DNA from: Phycobacter azelaicus
GTDB taxonomy: Bacteria; Pseudomonadota; Alphaproteobacteria; Rhodobacterales; Rhodobacteraceae
NCBI RefSeq assembly: GCF_014884385.1
Contig: NZ_WKFH01000003.1
Location: forward strand, 3,070,001 to 3,134,000
Reading direction: 5' to 3'
DNA length: 64,000 bases
Every line of letters begins with the position of its first letter. Positions within the stretch are counted from its first letter, which is position 1. Positions 8,508 to 18,082 of the stretch are shown one piece after another. The translations under genes were made by a program, and so were the position numbers. Below the pieces are notes generated by a model, which had not been told where the DNA came from, did not search any database, and was given only the letters and a program-made list of their open reading frames with translations.

Positions 8508-9275
8508 ATGACACAGTCAGATTGGCTGAACACAAAAGACCTTGGAGAAGGCGTTGTGGAGTTGCAGTTGGGTCGGGGTCCGGTCAACGCGTTGAGCGCA
8601 GATTTCCTGATGGCGTTCGCGACAATGATTGGCGAGATGGGGCAGGACACCGCCGTGCGGGCCATTATCCTGAAAAGTCCGTTCAAGGTGTTTTCTGCCG
8701 GGGTCGATCTGAAAGAGGCGAAGGCATTCGATCTGGAGCAGCAGCAGGCGATGGTCCGGGGCCTGAATGAAGCGGTTCTCGGGCTCTATAGCTGTCCAAA
8801 ACCTGTTGTGGCGGCCGTTGGAGGCGCTGCAATCGCGGGTGGGCTGTTCTTTGTTCTCGGTTCTGATGTAAGGGTTGGCTATTCAAAATCGGCCTATGGT
8901 CTTGCCGAAGTGCGTGTGGGCGTCGACTTTCCCGTTGGTCCGCTTGAGGTTGCTAAAGCGACGCTCGATACCAATACCCAGCGGCGGATGATGCTGACCG
9001 GCCAACCAATCGGCCCAATCGCGGCGCGCAACTATGGCTTTGTAGATATCATCGCCGAGGATATGGAAGATCTTGAGATCTACAGCCTGCGCGAAGCCCG
9101 CAAACTGGCAGAACTGCCGCCTGAGACCTACGCATCCGTCAAAATGCAACTACGCGGCGATACGATTGCCCGCATCAAGTCAGCGATGGCGTCAGGCGGT
9201 AACGAACCCGAACAGGGTTGGTTCCGGGATGAAACAGCCCCAGCAATGGAGCGTATGTTGCGAGGGGATGGCTGA
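8508..9275 (+). CDS. Enoyl-CoA hydratase/isomerase family protein
   Basis: The 255-residue protein is a crotonase-fold enzyme. LGRGPVNALS stands near the start, and KVFSAGVDLKEAKAF forms part of the CoA-binding oxyanion region. VAAVGGAAIAGGLFFVLGSDVRVGYSKSAYGLAEVRVG follows as the second half of the active site. The canonical catalytic glutamates of mitochondrial hydratase are not obvious, so it could be an isomerase or hydrolase. The start at 8508 has AGGA upstream. A 192-bp gap before it holds only a weak GC hairpin at 8324-8336 without a T-run, so it may have its own promoter. Confidence 0.88.
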   Translation: MTQSDWLNTKDLGEGVVELQLGRGPVNALSADFLMAFATMIGEMGQDTAVRAIILKSPFKVFSAGVDLKEAKAFDLEQQQAMVRGLNEAVLGLYSCPKPVVAAVGGAAIAGGLFFVLGSDVRVGYSKSAYGLAEVRVGVDFPVGPLEVAKATLDTNTQRRMMLTGQPIGPIAARNYGFVDIIAEDMEDLEIYSLREARKLAELPPETYASVKMQLRGDTIARIKSAMASGGNEPEQGWFRDETAPAMERMLRGDG

Positions 9276-9306
9276 AACAAAGCCAAGATAAACTGGGGGA
9301 GCAGGC

Positions 9307-10518
9307 ATGGATCAAGGCCGCTTGGAGCGTGTTAAAACATGGCAGCAACGCTATGTGGATGAAAGAAAATATGCGGGTAGCGCGGTTCTGATCCACCAGG
9401 GTGGCGAGGAAACCTTTTATCATGCGGTGGGCAAGCGCAACCTCGAAGAAGGTTTGCCGTTTTCCCGTGATACCATGGTTCGTATCTACTCCATGACCAA
9501 ACCGGTGACATCGCTCGCTATCATGATGCTGCTCGAACGCGGGATGTTCCATCTTGATGCGCCGGTGTCGGATTTCATACCTGAATTCAGTGAGATGAAG
9601 GCGTTAGTGCCGGGCGCGACTGCAATCGATCAGACCGAAGCCAGCAGAAGCCCAACCTTGCATGAGTTGCTGACTCACACCAGCGGGTTGAGTTACCCGT
9701 TCAATCCTGGCGTTCTGCCTGCGGCCATGGACGAGCGTGAACTGATGTTCAAACCGCGCCAGGGGAGTCTGGCGGCGATGGTGGCCGAGCTTGCATCCTA
9801 TCCGCTGGCATTTCAGCCTGGTGCCCGCTGGGAATACTCGGTCAGCATCGATGTCCTTGGGCGCGTTGTCGAAGTGGTCTCGGGCAAGAACCTGGGGGAG
9901 TTCTTCCGTTCCGAGATTTTTGAGCCACTCGGGATGCAAGAAACTGGTTTTCGCGTCCCGGAAGGAGTCGGCGATCGGTTTGCCTCCCTCTATACGCCGC
10001 TTGTCGGCGATGCGATGGCGCTGAATTCGGCCAAGCCCGGTGGCGACACACTTCGGTTGACGGACAGTTACGGTGGATCGCCTTTTGAAACCGCCGACAT
10101 GATGTCTGGCGGCGGCGGTTTGGTCGGTACCATTGATGACTACATGAAGTTTGCCGAGATGTTGCGCCAGCGCGGGGCATGCGGTGACGGCTTTATCATC
10201 AGCCCACAAACAGCTGATTTTATGATGAGAAACCATCTGCCCGGTGATATCGCCTCGATGGGGCCGCAAAGTTTTGCAGAGCAGCCGATGGAAGGTATGG
10301 GCTTTGGCCTAGGCGGTGCTGTGGTGCTCGATCCGGGCCGGGCGCGCTGTCCGGGATCCGTTGGCGATTTCAGTTGGGGCGGTATGGCTTCGACATTTTT
10401 CTGGGTAGATCCAGTTTTGGATCTCTCTGTTGTTTTCTTTACTCAGCTGTCTCCCTCCAGCTCCTATCCCTCGCGCGCTGAACTGAAGGCCCTGGTTCAT
10501 GGGGCGGTTTGCCAATGA
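9307..10518 (+). CDS. Serine hydrolase of the beta-lactamase/esterase (EstB-like) family
   Basis: The 403-residue protein has the class C beta-lactamase-like fold used by EstB esterases and D-aminopeptidases. The catalytic SMTK tetrad lies in RIYSMTKPVTSLAIMMLLE at about residue 65. A second motif YSVSIDVLGRVVE occupies the YxN position, and HELLTHTSGL is the usual conserved segment. No signal peptide is visible, so it is probably cytosolic. Many such genes sit in acyl-CoA catabolic clusters and hydrolyse esters or lactones. A lactonase supplying 4-hydroxyacids to the neighbouring pathway is conceivable but unproven. Its stop overlaps the next start as ATGA. Confidence 0.87.
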   Translation: MDQGRLERVKTWQQRYVDERKYAGSAVLIHQGGEETFYHAVGKRNLEEGLPFSRDTMVRIYSMTKPVTSLAIMMLLERGMFHLDAPVSDFIPEFSEMKALVPGATAIDQTEASRSPTLHELLTHTSGLSYPFNPGVLPAAMDERELMFKPRQGSLAAMVAELASYPLAFQPGARWEYSVSIDVLGRVVEVVSGKNLGEFFRSEIFEPLGMQETGFRVPEGVGDRFASLYTPLVGDAMALNSAKPGGDTLRLTDSYGGSPFETADMMSGGGGLVGTIDDYMKFAEMLRQRGACGDGFIISPQTADFMMRNHLPGDIASMGPQSFAEQPMEGMGFGLGGAVVLDPGRARCPGSVGDFSWGGMASTFFWVDPVLDLSVVFFTQLSPSSSYPSRAELKALVHGAVCQ

Positions 10519-12482
10519 CCGAAGAAATGGCACGTGACATCCTTTGGCGCCCAAGCCATGAGCGCGCAGAGGCAAGCCGCCTGGTCGCATTCCAGACCTG
10601 GCTTGCTGCTGAAAAATCTCGGACATTCAAAGACTATAATGCCCTTTGGGAGTGGAGCGTCTCTGACCTTGAGGGGTTCTGGAGCGCGCTGGCAGAATTC
10701 TTTGCGTTAGAGTTTGACACTGCGCCGACGTCCGTCTTGGGAAGCCGTTGCATGCCGGGCGCTGAGTGGTTTCCTGGCGCGCAGCTCAACTGGGCACACC
10801 ATATGCTGCGACAGGCGGAGAAAACGCCAGAAAATCAGGCGCTTGTGGTTCATTCTGAAACCTTCGGCAGGGTTGATCTCACCTGGGCTGAATTGGCTGA
10901 TCGGGTGGCCAGCGTTGAGGCTCATTTGCGCCAGATGGGCGTCGGGCAGGGGGATCGTGTGACAGCAGTGCTGCCCAACACCGAAACCGCCATCATTGCC
11001 TGCCTTGCCGCAACCAGCCTAGGCGCGATCTGGTCGCTCTGTGCCCCGGACATGGGGCACGTCGCTATTCTGGACCGTTTCCGGCAGATTGAACCAAAGG
11101 TGCTGATTTACCAGGATGGCTATGTCCACGCGGGAAAGACCATGGATCGCCGCGATGCGCTGAGCGCCATCGCCAAGGGCTTGCCCAGCGTTGAGCAGAT
11201 CATTGTCCTGCCGGTTGTTGGTGAAGTTCCAACCGGAGCACAGGACTGGCGGGACCTTGTCACAAGCGATGCACCGCTTGCGTTTACGCCTGTGCCTTTT
11301 GATCACCCGCTTTGGATCGTCTATTCCTCTGGCACCACAGGAAACCCGAAGCCTATCGTTCACGGGCATGGCGGTATCCTTCTTGAAGGTGCGAAACAAT
11401 CGCTGCATCAGGACCTGAGCGCAGACAGCCGCTTTTGCTGGATGACGTCGTCTGGCTGGGTCATGTGGAATGCGCAATTCGTGGCGTTGGGACAGGGCGC
11501 AACCACCGTGCTTTACGACCGTGCTCCAAATCACCCCGATATGTTGGAGCTATGGCGTCGCGCCGCCGATGAGCAGATAACCTATCTCGGTGTGGGTGCT
11601 GCCTATATCACCGCGTGTGTGAAGGCGGGGATCAGGCCTGGAGCAGAGCTTGACCTGTCAGCGCTGGTGTCGCTTGGGACGACAGGTTCACCTTTGACAT
11701 CAGACGGATACGATTGGGTGTATTCAGAGGTGAAAAAGGATATCTGGCTTGCGCCGATTTCAGGCGGGACAGACCTGTGTGGTGCTTTCGTCTGTGGCAA
11801 CGTCACCATGCCGGTGCGCGCTGGCGAAATGCAATGCCGTGCGCTTGGGAATGCGGTGCGGGCCTTTGACGAGGCCGGAAAAGAGGTCATCGGGGCTGTC
11901 GGGGAGCTGGTCTGCACGGAGCCTTTGCCGTCCATGCCATTGTTTTTTTGGGGGGATGAGGATGGATCGCGGCTGCATTCCAGTTATTTTGACACCTATC
12001 CCGGTATCTGGCGACATGGAGACTGGATCGAAATCACGCCCGAGGGCGGGTCTGTTATCTACGGCCGGTCGGATGCGACCATAAACCGGCGTGGGCTCAG
12101 GCTCGGATCTTCTGAGATTTATCAAGCGGTTGAAGGCCTGCCCGAGATCCTTGACAGTCTGGTGGTCGATCTTGAGTTTCTGGGCCGCGATAGCTTTATG
12201 CCGCTATTTATTGTGCTGGCCGAGGGACAAGCGTTGGACGATACCCTTGTGGACAAGATTAAATCGGCCATTCGCAGCTCGGTTTCTGCCCGGTTCATGC
12301 CGGATGAAATCAATGTGGTGGCTGAGATACCCCGCACACTTTCGGGAAAGAAGCTGGAAGTTCCGGTCAAAAAGCTGCTACTTGGGGGCGATCCTGCGCA
12401 TGTGGTGAACCGGGACTCGATGGCCAATCCGGACAGTTTCGAGACTTTTGTCGCCTATGCAAAAGCGCGGGAATCCACTTAA
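10515..12482 (+). CDS. aacS: Acetoacetyl-CoA synthetase
   Basis: The 655-residue acyl-adenylate-forming enzyme matches acetoacetate-CoA ligase in length and layout. It has an N-terminal acetyl-CoA-synthetase-like segment, the P-loop YSSGTTGNPKPIVHGHGG, the acidic core GGTDLCGAF, and the C-terminal SGKKLEVPVKKLLLG with the catalytic Lys. It activates acetoacetate with ATP and CoA to acetoacetyl-CoA in the cytosol. The ATG at 10515 overlaps the preceding stop. Beside acyl-CoA dehydrogenases and TesB it would connect ketone-body or branched-acid catabolism to acetyl-CoA; a different beta-keto acid substrate is possible. Confidence 0.93.
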   Translation: MTEEMARDILWRPSHERAEASRLVAFQTWLAAEKSRTFKDYNALWEWSVSDLEGFWSALAEFFALEFDTAPTSVLGSRCMPGAEWFPGAQLNWAHHMLRQAEKTPENQALVVHSETFGRVDLTWAELADRVASVEAHLRQMGVGQGDRVTAVLPNTETAIIACLAATSLGAIWSLCAPDMGHVAILDRFRQIEPKVLIYQDGYVHAGKTMDRRDALSAIAKGLPSVEQIIVLPVVGEVPTGAQDWRDLVTSDAPLAFTPVPFDHPLWIVYSSGTTGNPKPIVHGHGGILLEGAKQSLHQDLSADSRFCWMTSSGWVMWNAQFVALGQGATTVLYDRAPNHPDMLELWRRAADEQITYLGVGAAYITACVKAGIRPGAELDLSALVSLGTTGSPLTSDGYDWVYSEVKKDIWLAPISGGTDLCGAFVCGNVTMPVRAGEMQCRALGNAVRAFDEAGKEVIGAVGELVCTEPLPSMPLFFWGDEDGSRLHSSYFDTYPGIWRHGDWIEITPEGGSVIYGRSDATINRRGLRLGSSEIYQAVEGLPEILDSLVVDLEFLGRDSFMPLFIVLAEGQALDDTLVDKIKSAIRSSVSARFMPDEINVVAEIPRTLSGKKLEVPVKKLLLGGDPAHVVNRDSMANPDSFETFVAYAKAREST

Positions 12483-12496
12483 GAAAGGCGAATTAA

Positions 12497-13372
12497 ATGT
12501 CTGATGCTGGGAGGGTTTTGCTCAATCTTCTGGATTTGGAGCGGCTGGACCGTAACCTGTATCGCGGCATTGGATCAGGCGGCGAAACCCCGACGCGGAT
12601 CTACGGCGGTCAGGTCATCGCTCAGGCACTGACGGCCGCCTACGCGACGGTGCCAGATCGTTTGTGTCACTCGCTGCATGCGTACTTTATCCGGCCCGGC
12701 GATCCCGCAAGCCCGGTGATCTATCAGGTCGATCCGGCCCGTGATGGCGGTAGTTTTACCACGCGACGGGTCACCGCAATCCAGAATGGGAAGCAGATCC
12801 TGAACTTAGCGGCGTCTTTTCACAAAGAGGAACCGGGGTGGAGCCATCAGCACGCCATGCCGGATGTACCGCCTCCGGAAGGCCTGCAGAGCCGGGATGA
12901 GTTGCACCAATCCCATGCGCACCGCATTGCGGAACACATGCGGGATGAATTCACCCGCGCACGGCCGTTCGAAATCCGGGATGTCGAACCGCGTGACCCG
13001 CTTTATCCGGAAATTTCAAGCGATATCAATCATATGTGGATAAGAATGGAGGCGGCTCAAGGGGCAGGGCCACAGCTGCAACATGTGCTGATGGCCTATG
13101 CCTCCGACTTTGGGCTTTTAGGCTCGGCGCTCAGACCGCACGGGATCACGTGGTTCAAACCTGAGGCGATGACCGCTAGTCTGGATCATGCCATGTGGTT
13201 TCATGCGCCGGTTCAGTTCGAGAACTGGCATCTCTACACGATGGATTCTCCCTTCGCGGGCAATGGCCGCGGCTTTAACCGCGGCTCGATATACACCCGA
13301 GATGGCCATCTCGTCGCGAGTGTTGCCCAGGAAGGCCTGATGCGACCGATCAATCGCCAACGAACACTCTAA
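12497..13372 (+). CDS. tesB: Acyl-CoA thioesterase II (TesB)
   Basis: The 291-residue protein is a double-hotdog thioesterase. It contains RIYGGQVIAQALTAAY near the N-terminus and SLHAYFIRPGDP, both typical of TesB, with GGSFTTRRVTAIQNG following. The second hotdog ends with GRGFNRGSIYTRDGHLVASVAQEGLMR. TesB hydrolyses medium- and long-chain acyl-CoAs and could relieve CoA trapping during catabolism. It follows aacS by 14 bases and is the last gene of the plus-strand run. Its end overlaps the convergent SDR by four bases; no terminator hairpin is seen between them. Confidence 0.94.
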   Translation: MSDAGRVLLNLLDLERLDRNLYRGIGSGGETPTRIYGGQVIAQALTAAYATVPDRLCHSLHAYFIRPGDPASPVIYQVDPARDGGSFTTRRVTAIQNGKQILNLAASFHKEEPGWSHQHAMPDVPPPEGLQSRDELHQSHAHRIAEHMRDEFTRARPFEIRDVEPRDPLYPEISSDINHMWIRMEAAQGAGPQLQHVLMAYASDFGLLGSALRPHGITWFKPEAMTASLDHAMWFHAPVQFENWHLYTMDSPFAGNGRGFNRGSIYTRDGHLVASVAQEGLMRPINRQRTL

Positions 13373-14136
13373 CCGGCCTCAAAGCGATCGCGCAGCTTTT
13401 GCATGCCCGTGATCCAGCGATCGTAGTTTGCCGTCTTGGCTTGCATGTAGCCCATGACCTTTGGATGTGGAAGTACCAGAAACCTCTGGTTTTCAATGGC
13501 TTCCACGCAGGCGTTGGCAACATCCTCGGGCTCCAGCAGGCCATCTACGCTTGCGACGCTATTCTCCATACCACGAGTCATTTCAGACCGAACAGCTTGT
13601 GGACACAGCACCGAGACACCAATTCCCTGGTCGCCGTACGTGATTGCCAGCCATTCGGCAAATCCAACAGCAGCGTGTTTTGTGACGCCGTATGGCGCTG
13701 CGCCGATCTGGTTCAGCAGCCCGGCAGCCGATGCTGTTGTCAGAATATGACCGCCGCCGCGCTCCAGCATCCGCGGGACGAGATGGCGGGCAGTCCACAC
13801 ATGAGACATTACGTTTATGTCCCATATTCTTTGCCAGGCGTCATTTTCCACCTCAAGGCCGCCTAGCGTCAGGATGCCGGCATTGGCGCAAAACAGATCA
13901 ATCGGAGCGATTTGCGTCTCAACGGTTTCGATGAGGGCCTGAATGCTGTCTTCGGATGCAACATCAACGGTTTTTGCGATCCCGCCAATCTCTGCGGCTG
14001 TGCGCGCGGCGCCATCGGCGTCAATGTCAGCGCAGATCACATGAGAGGCGCCGAGGGCGGCGAACTTATTGGCCAAACCTTTGCCAATACCACTTGCGGC
14101 GCCCGTCACGACAATGCAGCTATCCTTGAAATTCAT
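13369..14136 (-). CDS. Short-chain dehydrogenase/reductase
   Basis: The 255-residue protein is an SDR with TGAASGIGKGLANKFAALGA for cofactor binding, CANAGILTLGG in beta-4, and YGVTKHAAVGFAEWLA containing the Tyr-Lys pair. The ATG at 14136 is chosen because AAGGA lies upstream; further in-frame start codons up to 14202 give an untypical N-terminus. It is convergent with tesB. The C-terminus carries FLVLPHPKVMGYMQAKTANYDRWI, a tail often seen in SDRs of acyl-CoA catabolic neighbourhoods. The substrate is unknown, although location suggests it belongs with the neighbouring fatty-acyl genes. Confidence 0.9.
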   Translation of the reverse strand: MNFKDSCIVVTGAASGIGKGLANKFAALGASHVICADIDADGAARTAAEIGGIAKTVDVASEDSIQALIETVETQIAPIDLFCANAGILTLGGLEVENDAWQRIWDINVMSHVWTARHLVPRMLERGGGHILTTASAAGLLNQIGAAPYGVTKHAAVGFAEWLAITYGDQGIGVSVLCPQAVRSEMTRGMENSVASVDGLLEPEDVANACVEAIENQRFLVLPHPKVMGYMQAKTANYDRWITGMQKLRDRFEAG

Positions 14137-14281
14137 GGTCGTCCTTACACTTGAGCCAATTGTCATCAGGCTAACTGCCGAGGGTCTATCTGCCAATCCC
14201 ACGTGACGGAACGGAACAATTATATTACATAATACTGATTATGGGAATCGTGTAGCGCCTGACGGGAGCCGCTGAGCGCAC

Positions 14282-16024
14282 TTAGCTCGGCTGCTGGATC
14301 AGAGCTTCAAAAGCTTCGTTCTGAGAAAGGAAAACCTGGCCCGTAAGCGCATCAAGGAGATGACTGCGTTTCAAACGGTCCATGACCGGACCTTTGACTT
14401 CTGAAAGGTGCAACTTGACCCCCATGTCAGACAGCCGCTGGTTTATCTCTTCCAGCGATTCCAATGCGCTGAGATCGATCTCGTTGACTGCTGAGCACAT
14501 GAGAACCACGTGTTCAATGTCATCCCGGCCGTCGTGAACGCGGGCCAGTATCATATCCTCCATCCGGCGCGCATTGGCGAAATACAGGCTTTCATCAATA
14601 CGGAGCGTGACGACCCTAGGATCCGTCAGAACCTGATGGCGGTGAATGTTGCGGAAATGTTGGGTTCCTGGCACCTGCCCCACTTCGGCGACATGGGGGC
14701 GCGACGTCTTCCAGACGAACAGAAGCAAGGATACCATTACACCTGCTGCGACGCCCGTTTCCACGCCGACCAGCAAGGTCAGCATGATCGTGCTGAGAAC
14801 CGCTGCAAAATCGGCTTTTGAGTAGGTCCAGGCGGTTTTCAGGATTTTCAGATCCACCAGCGACAACACGGCAATGATAATCGTGGCAGCCAATGTCGCC
14901 TTTGGAAGGAAGTACAGTAACGGAGTGAGATAAAGCGCTGCAAACGTCAGGCCAATCGCCGTGAAGGCTCCGGCGGCCGGTGTTCGCGCCCCGGCATCAA
15001 AGTTGACCACCGAGCGTGCGAAGCCACCCGTGACAGAATACCCCCCCGACATGGCAGAGGCAATGTTTGCTGCGCCAAGGGCTTTCAATTCCTGGTTGGG
15101 ATCGATCTTTTGCCGCCGTTTGGCCGCCAGTGTTTGCGCAACCGAAACGCTTTCGACATAGCCTATTATGGTGATCAGTGCGGCCGGTCCGATGAGTGCG
15201 GGAATAAGCGCCCAATCGATTGTCGGTAGACCCAGCGGCGGCAAGCCTGTGGGCACCTCGCCGACTACGGCGACCCCCAGCCCTGGAAGGTTGGCACCCC
15301 AGGATAGCAGGATCGTTCCGATGACTGCAAAGACTGGACCAACCCGAGCAGCGGTTCCTGCTGCCCCTTTGGAAAGGCCCAGACGTCTGTGCAGGACGTC
15401 TGCCATATGTCGACGCACCCAGACGAGGAAGCCAAGTGCTGCCAGGCCGGTCGCCAATGTCCAGGGGTTGAGGTGCGTTATCCCCTGCCCCAACGAAGAC
15501 AGGATTTCGGGAAGATTGTGCCCCTGAGCAGGAATTCCGAGGATGTGCTTGAGCTGACTGACGGCAATCAGGATCCCTGACGCCGTGATGAAGCCCGCGA
15601 TTACCGGGTGTGACAGGAGATTTGCAACCACGCCAAGGCGCAGGGCTCCCATGGCCACCAGCATCACGCCCGACAATAGGGCAAGCACCCCTGCTGCCGC
15701 GATGAACTCGGACACACTGTCTATTCCAAGCGGCGCGAGCGCCGATGCGCTCATGAGTGATATGACCGCCACCGGTCCGACGGCTAGCGCTCGCGAGGTG
15801 CCAAAGATTGCATAGGCAACAAGAGGCAGGATGGAGGCGTAAAGACCAACCTCGGCAGGAAGACCTGCCAAAAGAGCGTATGCCAGTGATTGAGGGATCA
15901 GCATGATCGTAACGATGACTGCAGCAGTCATGTCTCCGCTGAGGTCTATGCGATCATACCGTTTGCCCCAGTCCAGGATGGGCAACAAGCGCGGAAGGTC
16001 GATACGAAGAGATGGCTTTGGCAT
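14282..16024 (-). CDS. SulP-family anion (sulfate) permease with STAS domain
   Basis: The 580-residue protein is a SulP/SLC26 inner-membrane transporter. The SulP entry signature is visible as MLIPQSLAYALLAGLPAEVGLYASI, followed by many hydrophobic segments up to about residue 430. A cytosolic STAS domain follows (about 440-560), with VVLMCSAVNEIDLSALESLEE in the usual anti-sigma-antagonist core. Such proteins import sulfate, bicarbonate or other anions; the substrate cannot be told here. The start is uncertain: ATG at 16024 gives a natural N-terminus but lacks a clear ribosome-binding site, and an in-frame GTG at 16075 would add 17 residues. Beta carbonic anhydrase, a common partner, is absent. 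Confidence 0.9.
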   Translation of the reverse strand: MPKPSLRIDLPRLLPILDWGKRYDRIDLSGDMTAAVIVTIMLIPQSLAYALLAGLPAEVGLYASILPLVAYAIFGTSRALAVGPVAVISLMSASALAPLGIDSVSEFIAAAGVLALLSGVMLVAMGALRLGVVANLLSHPVIAGFITASGILIAVSQLKHILGIPAQGHNLPEILSSLGQGITHLNPWTLATGLAALGFLVWVRRHMADVLHRRLGLSKGAAGTAARVGPVFAVIGTILLSWGANLPGLGVAVVGEVPTGLPPLGLPTIDWALIPALIGPAALITIIGYVESVSVAQTLAAKRRQKIDPNQELKALGAANIASAMSGGYSVTGGFARSVVNFDAGARTPAAGAFTAIGLTFAALYLTPLLYFLPKATLAATIIIAVLSLVDLKILKTAWTYSKADFAAVLSTIMLTLLVGVETGVAAGVMVSLLLFVWKTSRPHVAEVGQVPGTQHFRNIHRHQVLTDPRVVTLRIDESLYFANARRMEDMILARVHDGRDDIEHVVLMCSAVNEIDLSALESLEEINQRLSDMGVKLHLSEVKGPVMDRLKRSHLLDALTGQVFLSQNEAFEALIQQPS

Positions 16025-16075
16025 AAGGCGGCTTTCATTGGAAGGATTGGATCGGCTTGAGATTAACCGTCCCAC

Positions 16076-16728
16076 CCAAACATATTCACAAAACGATATA
16101 TAATTGTTGTTCGCATGTTGAAAGCCCTGTCGTTAAAATTATCCGCAGAACGTGCTCGACCCCGCAGTTTCGACGCTGTTAACATGTGGTAAATGTCCGC
16201 CGCGCTCGTGCAAAAGGTTTCGGTAATCTGTGACGGTTGTTTTGCGTATTTTCGGCGCAAAGACGCAAGCCTACTATTGCAATTCTGCAGGGTGTGAGCA
16301 TTCTCAGACTCGGGGAGCTGAAGGTTTTTATCGCGCTTTGCAGTTCCGCCCCTTCAGCATGCCCATTTCGTATGTTTCGTAGCACTTTGCGTAGCTGCCA
16401 GACCTGCGGCTTTTTCGCTGAGAATATTTGCGACTTAGCTGCCGTCACGCGGGGTGGATTAACCAACGTTAATCGGCGAGGTCTCGCGGGTATATTTGTT
16501 GTGGCGTCGCCGCAGCGTTGGAGCACTGCGCTGTTAACGACTGATGTAATCGTTTCGGATCCTATGTAAGGGATTTTGCCGGGAATTTGGCTGCAGGCAA
16601 CTTTGCAGGACTGCTTGATCCTTCCCTCCTGCAAAAACGCAATCTTTGTCTTGCGGTTTTGCTGTGGTGTGCTGCGCAGTGCTGGAGCAGTAGCCAGATT
16701 GGATCACCATCCAAAGGGATCGTCAAAG
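16076..16728. other. About 650-bp intergenic stretch without a convincing gene
   Basis: This stretch lies between the SulP start and the terminator of gcdH. It looks more AT-rich than its neighbours, with several TTAAC/GTTAA runs. Open frames of about 110 codons (plus) and 150 codons (minus) exist, but their residue composition looks random and they lack ribosome-binding sites. I find no intrinsic terminator, tRNA or repeat inside. It must hold the SulP promoter and could hold a non-coding RNA, but nothing is supported. Confidence 0.5.
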
Positions 16729-16757
16729 GCCTCAGCCCCCGTGTTCGGGGCTGAGGC
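16729..16757 (-). terminator. Intrinsic terminator-like hairpin after gcdH
   Basis: GCCTCAGCCCC (16729-16739) pairs perfectly with GGGGCTGAGGC (16747-16757) around a seven-base loop, 15 bases past the gcdH stop. On the minus strand it is followed by CTTTGA, a weak T-run, so termination may be partial. Confidence 0.75.
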
Positions 16758-16772
16758 AACGGTCAAAAGACG

Positions 16773-17993
16773 TTAAAAGAACGCCTGCAATCCAGTCTGT
16801 GCCCGACCGAGGATCAGCGCGTGTACATCATGCGTACCCTCGTAGGTGTTAACGGTTTCAAGGTTCACCATGTGGCGAATGACCTGGAATTCCAGGCTGA
16901 TACCGTTGCCGCCATGCATGTCACGAGCCATACGGGCGATGTCTAGTGCCTTACCGCAGTTGTTGCGCTTGACGATCGAGATCATTTCGGGCGCAGCATT
17001 TGCAGCGTCCATAAGGCGACCCACCTGCAAGGAGGCCTGCAAACCAAGCGCGATTTCGGTCTGCATGTTTGCCAGTTTCAGCTGGAACAGCTGGGTGTTG
17101 GCCAATGGCCGCCCGAACTGCGTGCGATCTAGGCCGTATTGGCGAGCCGCGTGCCAGCAGGCTTCAGCTGCGCCCATGGCGCCCCAGCTGATGCCGTAAC
17201 GCGCGCGGTTCAGGCAGCCGAACGGGCCTTTCAAACCCTGCACATGCGGTAGCAGCGCGTCTTCGCCGACCTCGACGCCATCCATGACGATTTCGCCTGT
17301 GATCGAGGCACGCAGCGAGGCCTTGTTCTGGATCTTTGGTGCAGAAAGGCCTTTCATGCCTTTTTCAAGCACGAAACCGCGAATCTTGCCGCCGTGGTCT
17401 TCGGATTTGGCCCAGACCACAAAGACATCCGCGATCGGCGCGTTGGAGATCCACATTTTGGAGCCGGTCAGCTTGTAGCCAGTCGCGGTTTTCTCGGCGC
17501 GGGTTTTCATGCCCGCCGGGTCGGAGCCCGCATCGGGTTCGGTCAGGCCAAAACATCCAATCCATTCACCAGATGCCAATTTCGGCAAGTATTTCTTGCG
17601 CTGCTCTTCGCTGCCGTAGGCGTAGATCGGATACATCACCAGCGAGCTTTGCACTGACATCATCGAGCGATATCCGCTGTCCACGCGTTCAACCTCGCGG
17701 GCCACCAGACCGTAGGAGACGTAGCCTGCGCCAAGCCCGCCATACTCTTCGGGGATCGTCGTACCAAGCAGACCCATTTCTCCCATTTCGCGGAAGATCT
17801 CTGGATCAGTCTGTTCCTTTTCATAGGCCTCGGTTACCCGCGGCTGCAGTTTTTCCTGGGCATAGGCACCCGCCGAGGCTGCAATCATGCGCTCGTCTTC
17901 GCTCAACTGGTCTTCCAGCCGCAGTGGGTCTTCCCAGTTGAAGCCGCCAAGATCTGGCTTGTCCTTGGCCCGCAGTTTAGGTGCATCAGTCAT
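16773..17993 (-). CDS. gcdH: Glutaryl-CoA dehydrogenase
   Basis: The 406-residue protein matches glutaryl-CoA dehydrogenase, which oxidises and decarboxylates glutaryl-CoA to crotonyl-CoA in lysine and tryptophan degradation. The N-terminus [17 protein letters not shown] is diagnostic. The FAD region reads [20 protein letters not shown], the dimer/FAD motif [11 protein letters not shown], and the active-site end [19 protein letters not shown] carries the catalytic Glu. A LysR-type regulator is transcribed divergently 108 bp away, the arrangement seen for GcdH regulators in proteobacteria. No glutaryl-CoA ligase or transferase gene is adjacent. Confidence 0.96.
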   Translation of the reverse strand: MTDAPKLRAKDKPDLGGFNWEDPLRLEDQLSEDERMIAASAGAYAQEKLQPRVTEAYEKEQTDPEIFREMGEMGLLGTTIPEEYGGLGAGYVSYGLVAREVERVDSGYRSMMSVQSSLVMYPIYAYGSEEQRKKYLPKLASGEWIGCFGLTEPDAGSDPAGMKTRAEKTATGYKLTGSKMWISNAPIADVFVVWAKSEDHGGKIRGFVLEKGMKGLSAPKIQNKASLRASITGEIVMDGVEVGEDALLPHVQGLKGPFGCLNRARYGISWGAMGAAEACWHAARQYGLDRTQFGRPLANTQLFQLKLANMQTEIALGLQASLQVGRLMDAANAAPEMISIVKRNNCGKALDIARMARDMHGGNGISLEFQVIRHMVNLETVNTYEGTHDVHALILGRAQTGLQAFF

Positions 17994-18082
17994 CGTCTTG
18001 CCCCATAATTGTTTGAAATGGTGGATTTGGGCACACCCTAACGGGCGGTTAAGGAAAAAAACAGCGAGACTTTGGCAAGAAA

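Noticed and set aside
16179-16634. Possible 151-residue protein in the gap before gcdH (minus)
   Set aside because: Random-looking composition, no ribosome-binding site and no recognisable motif.
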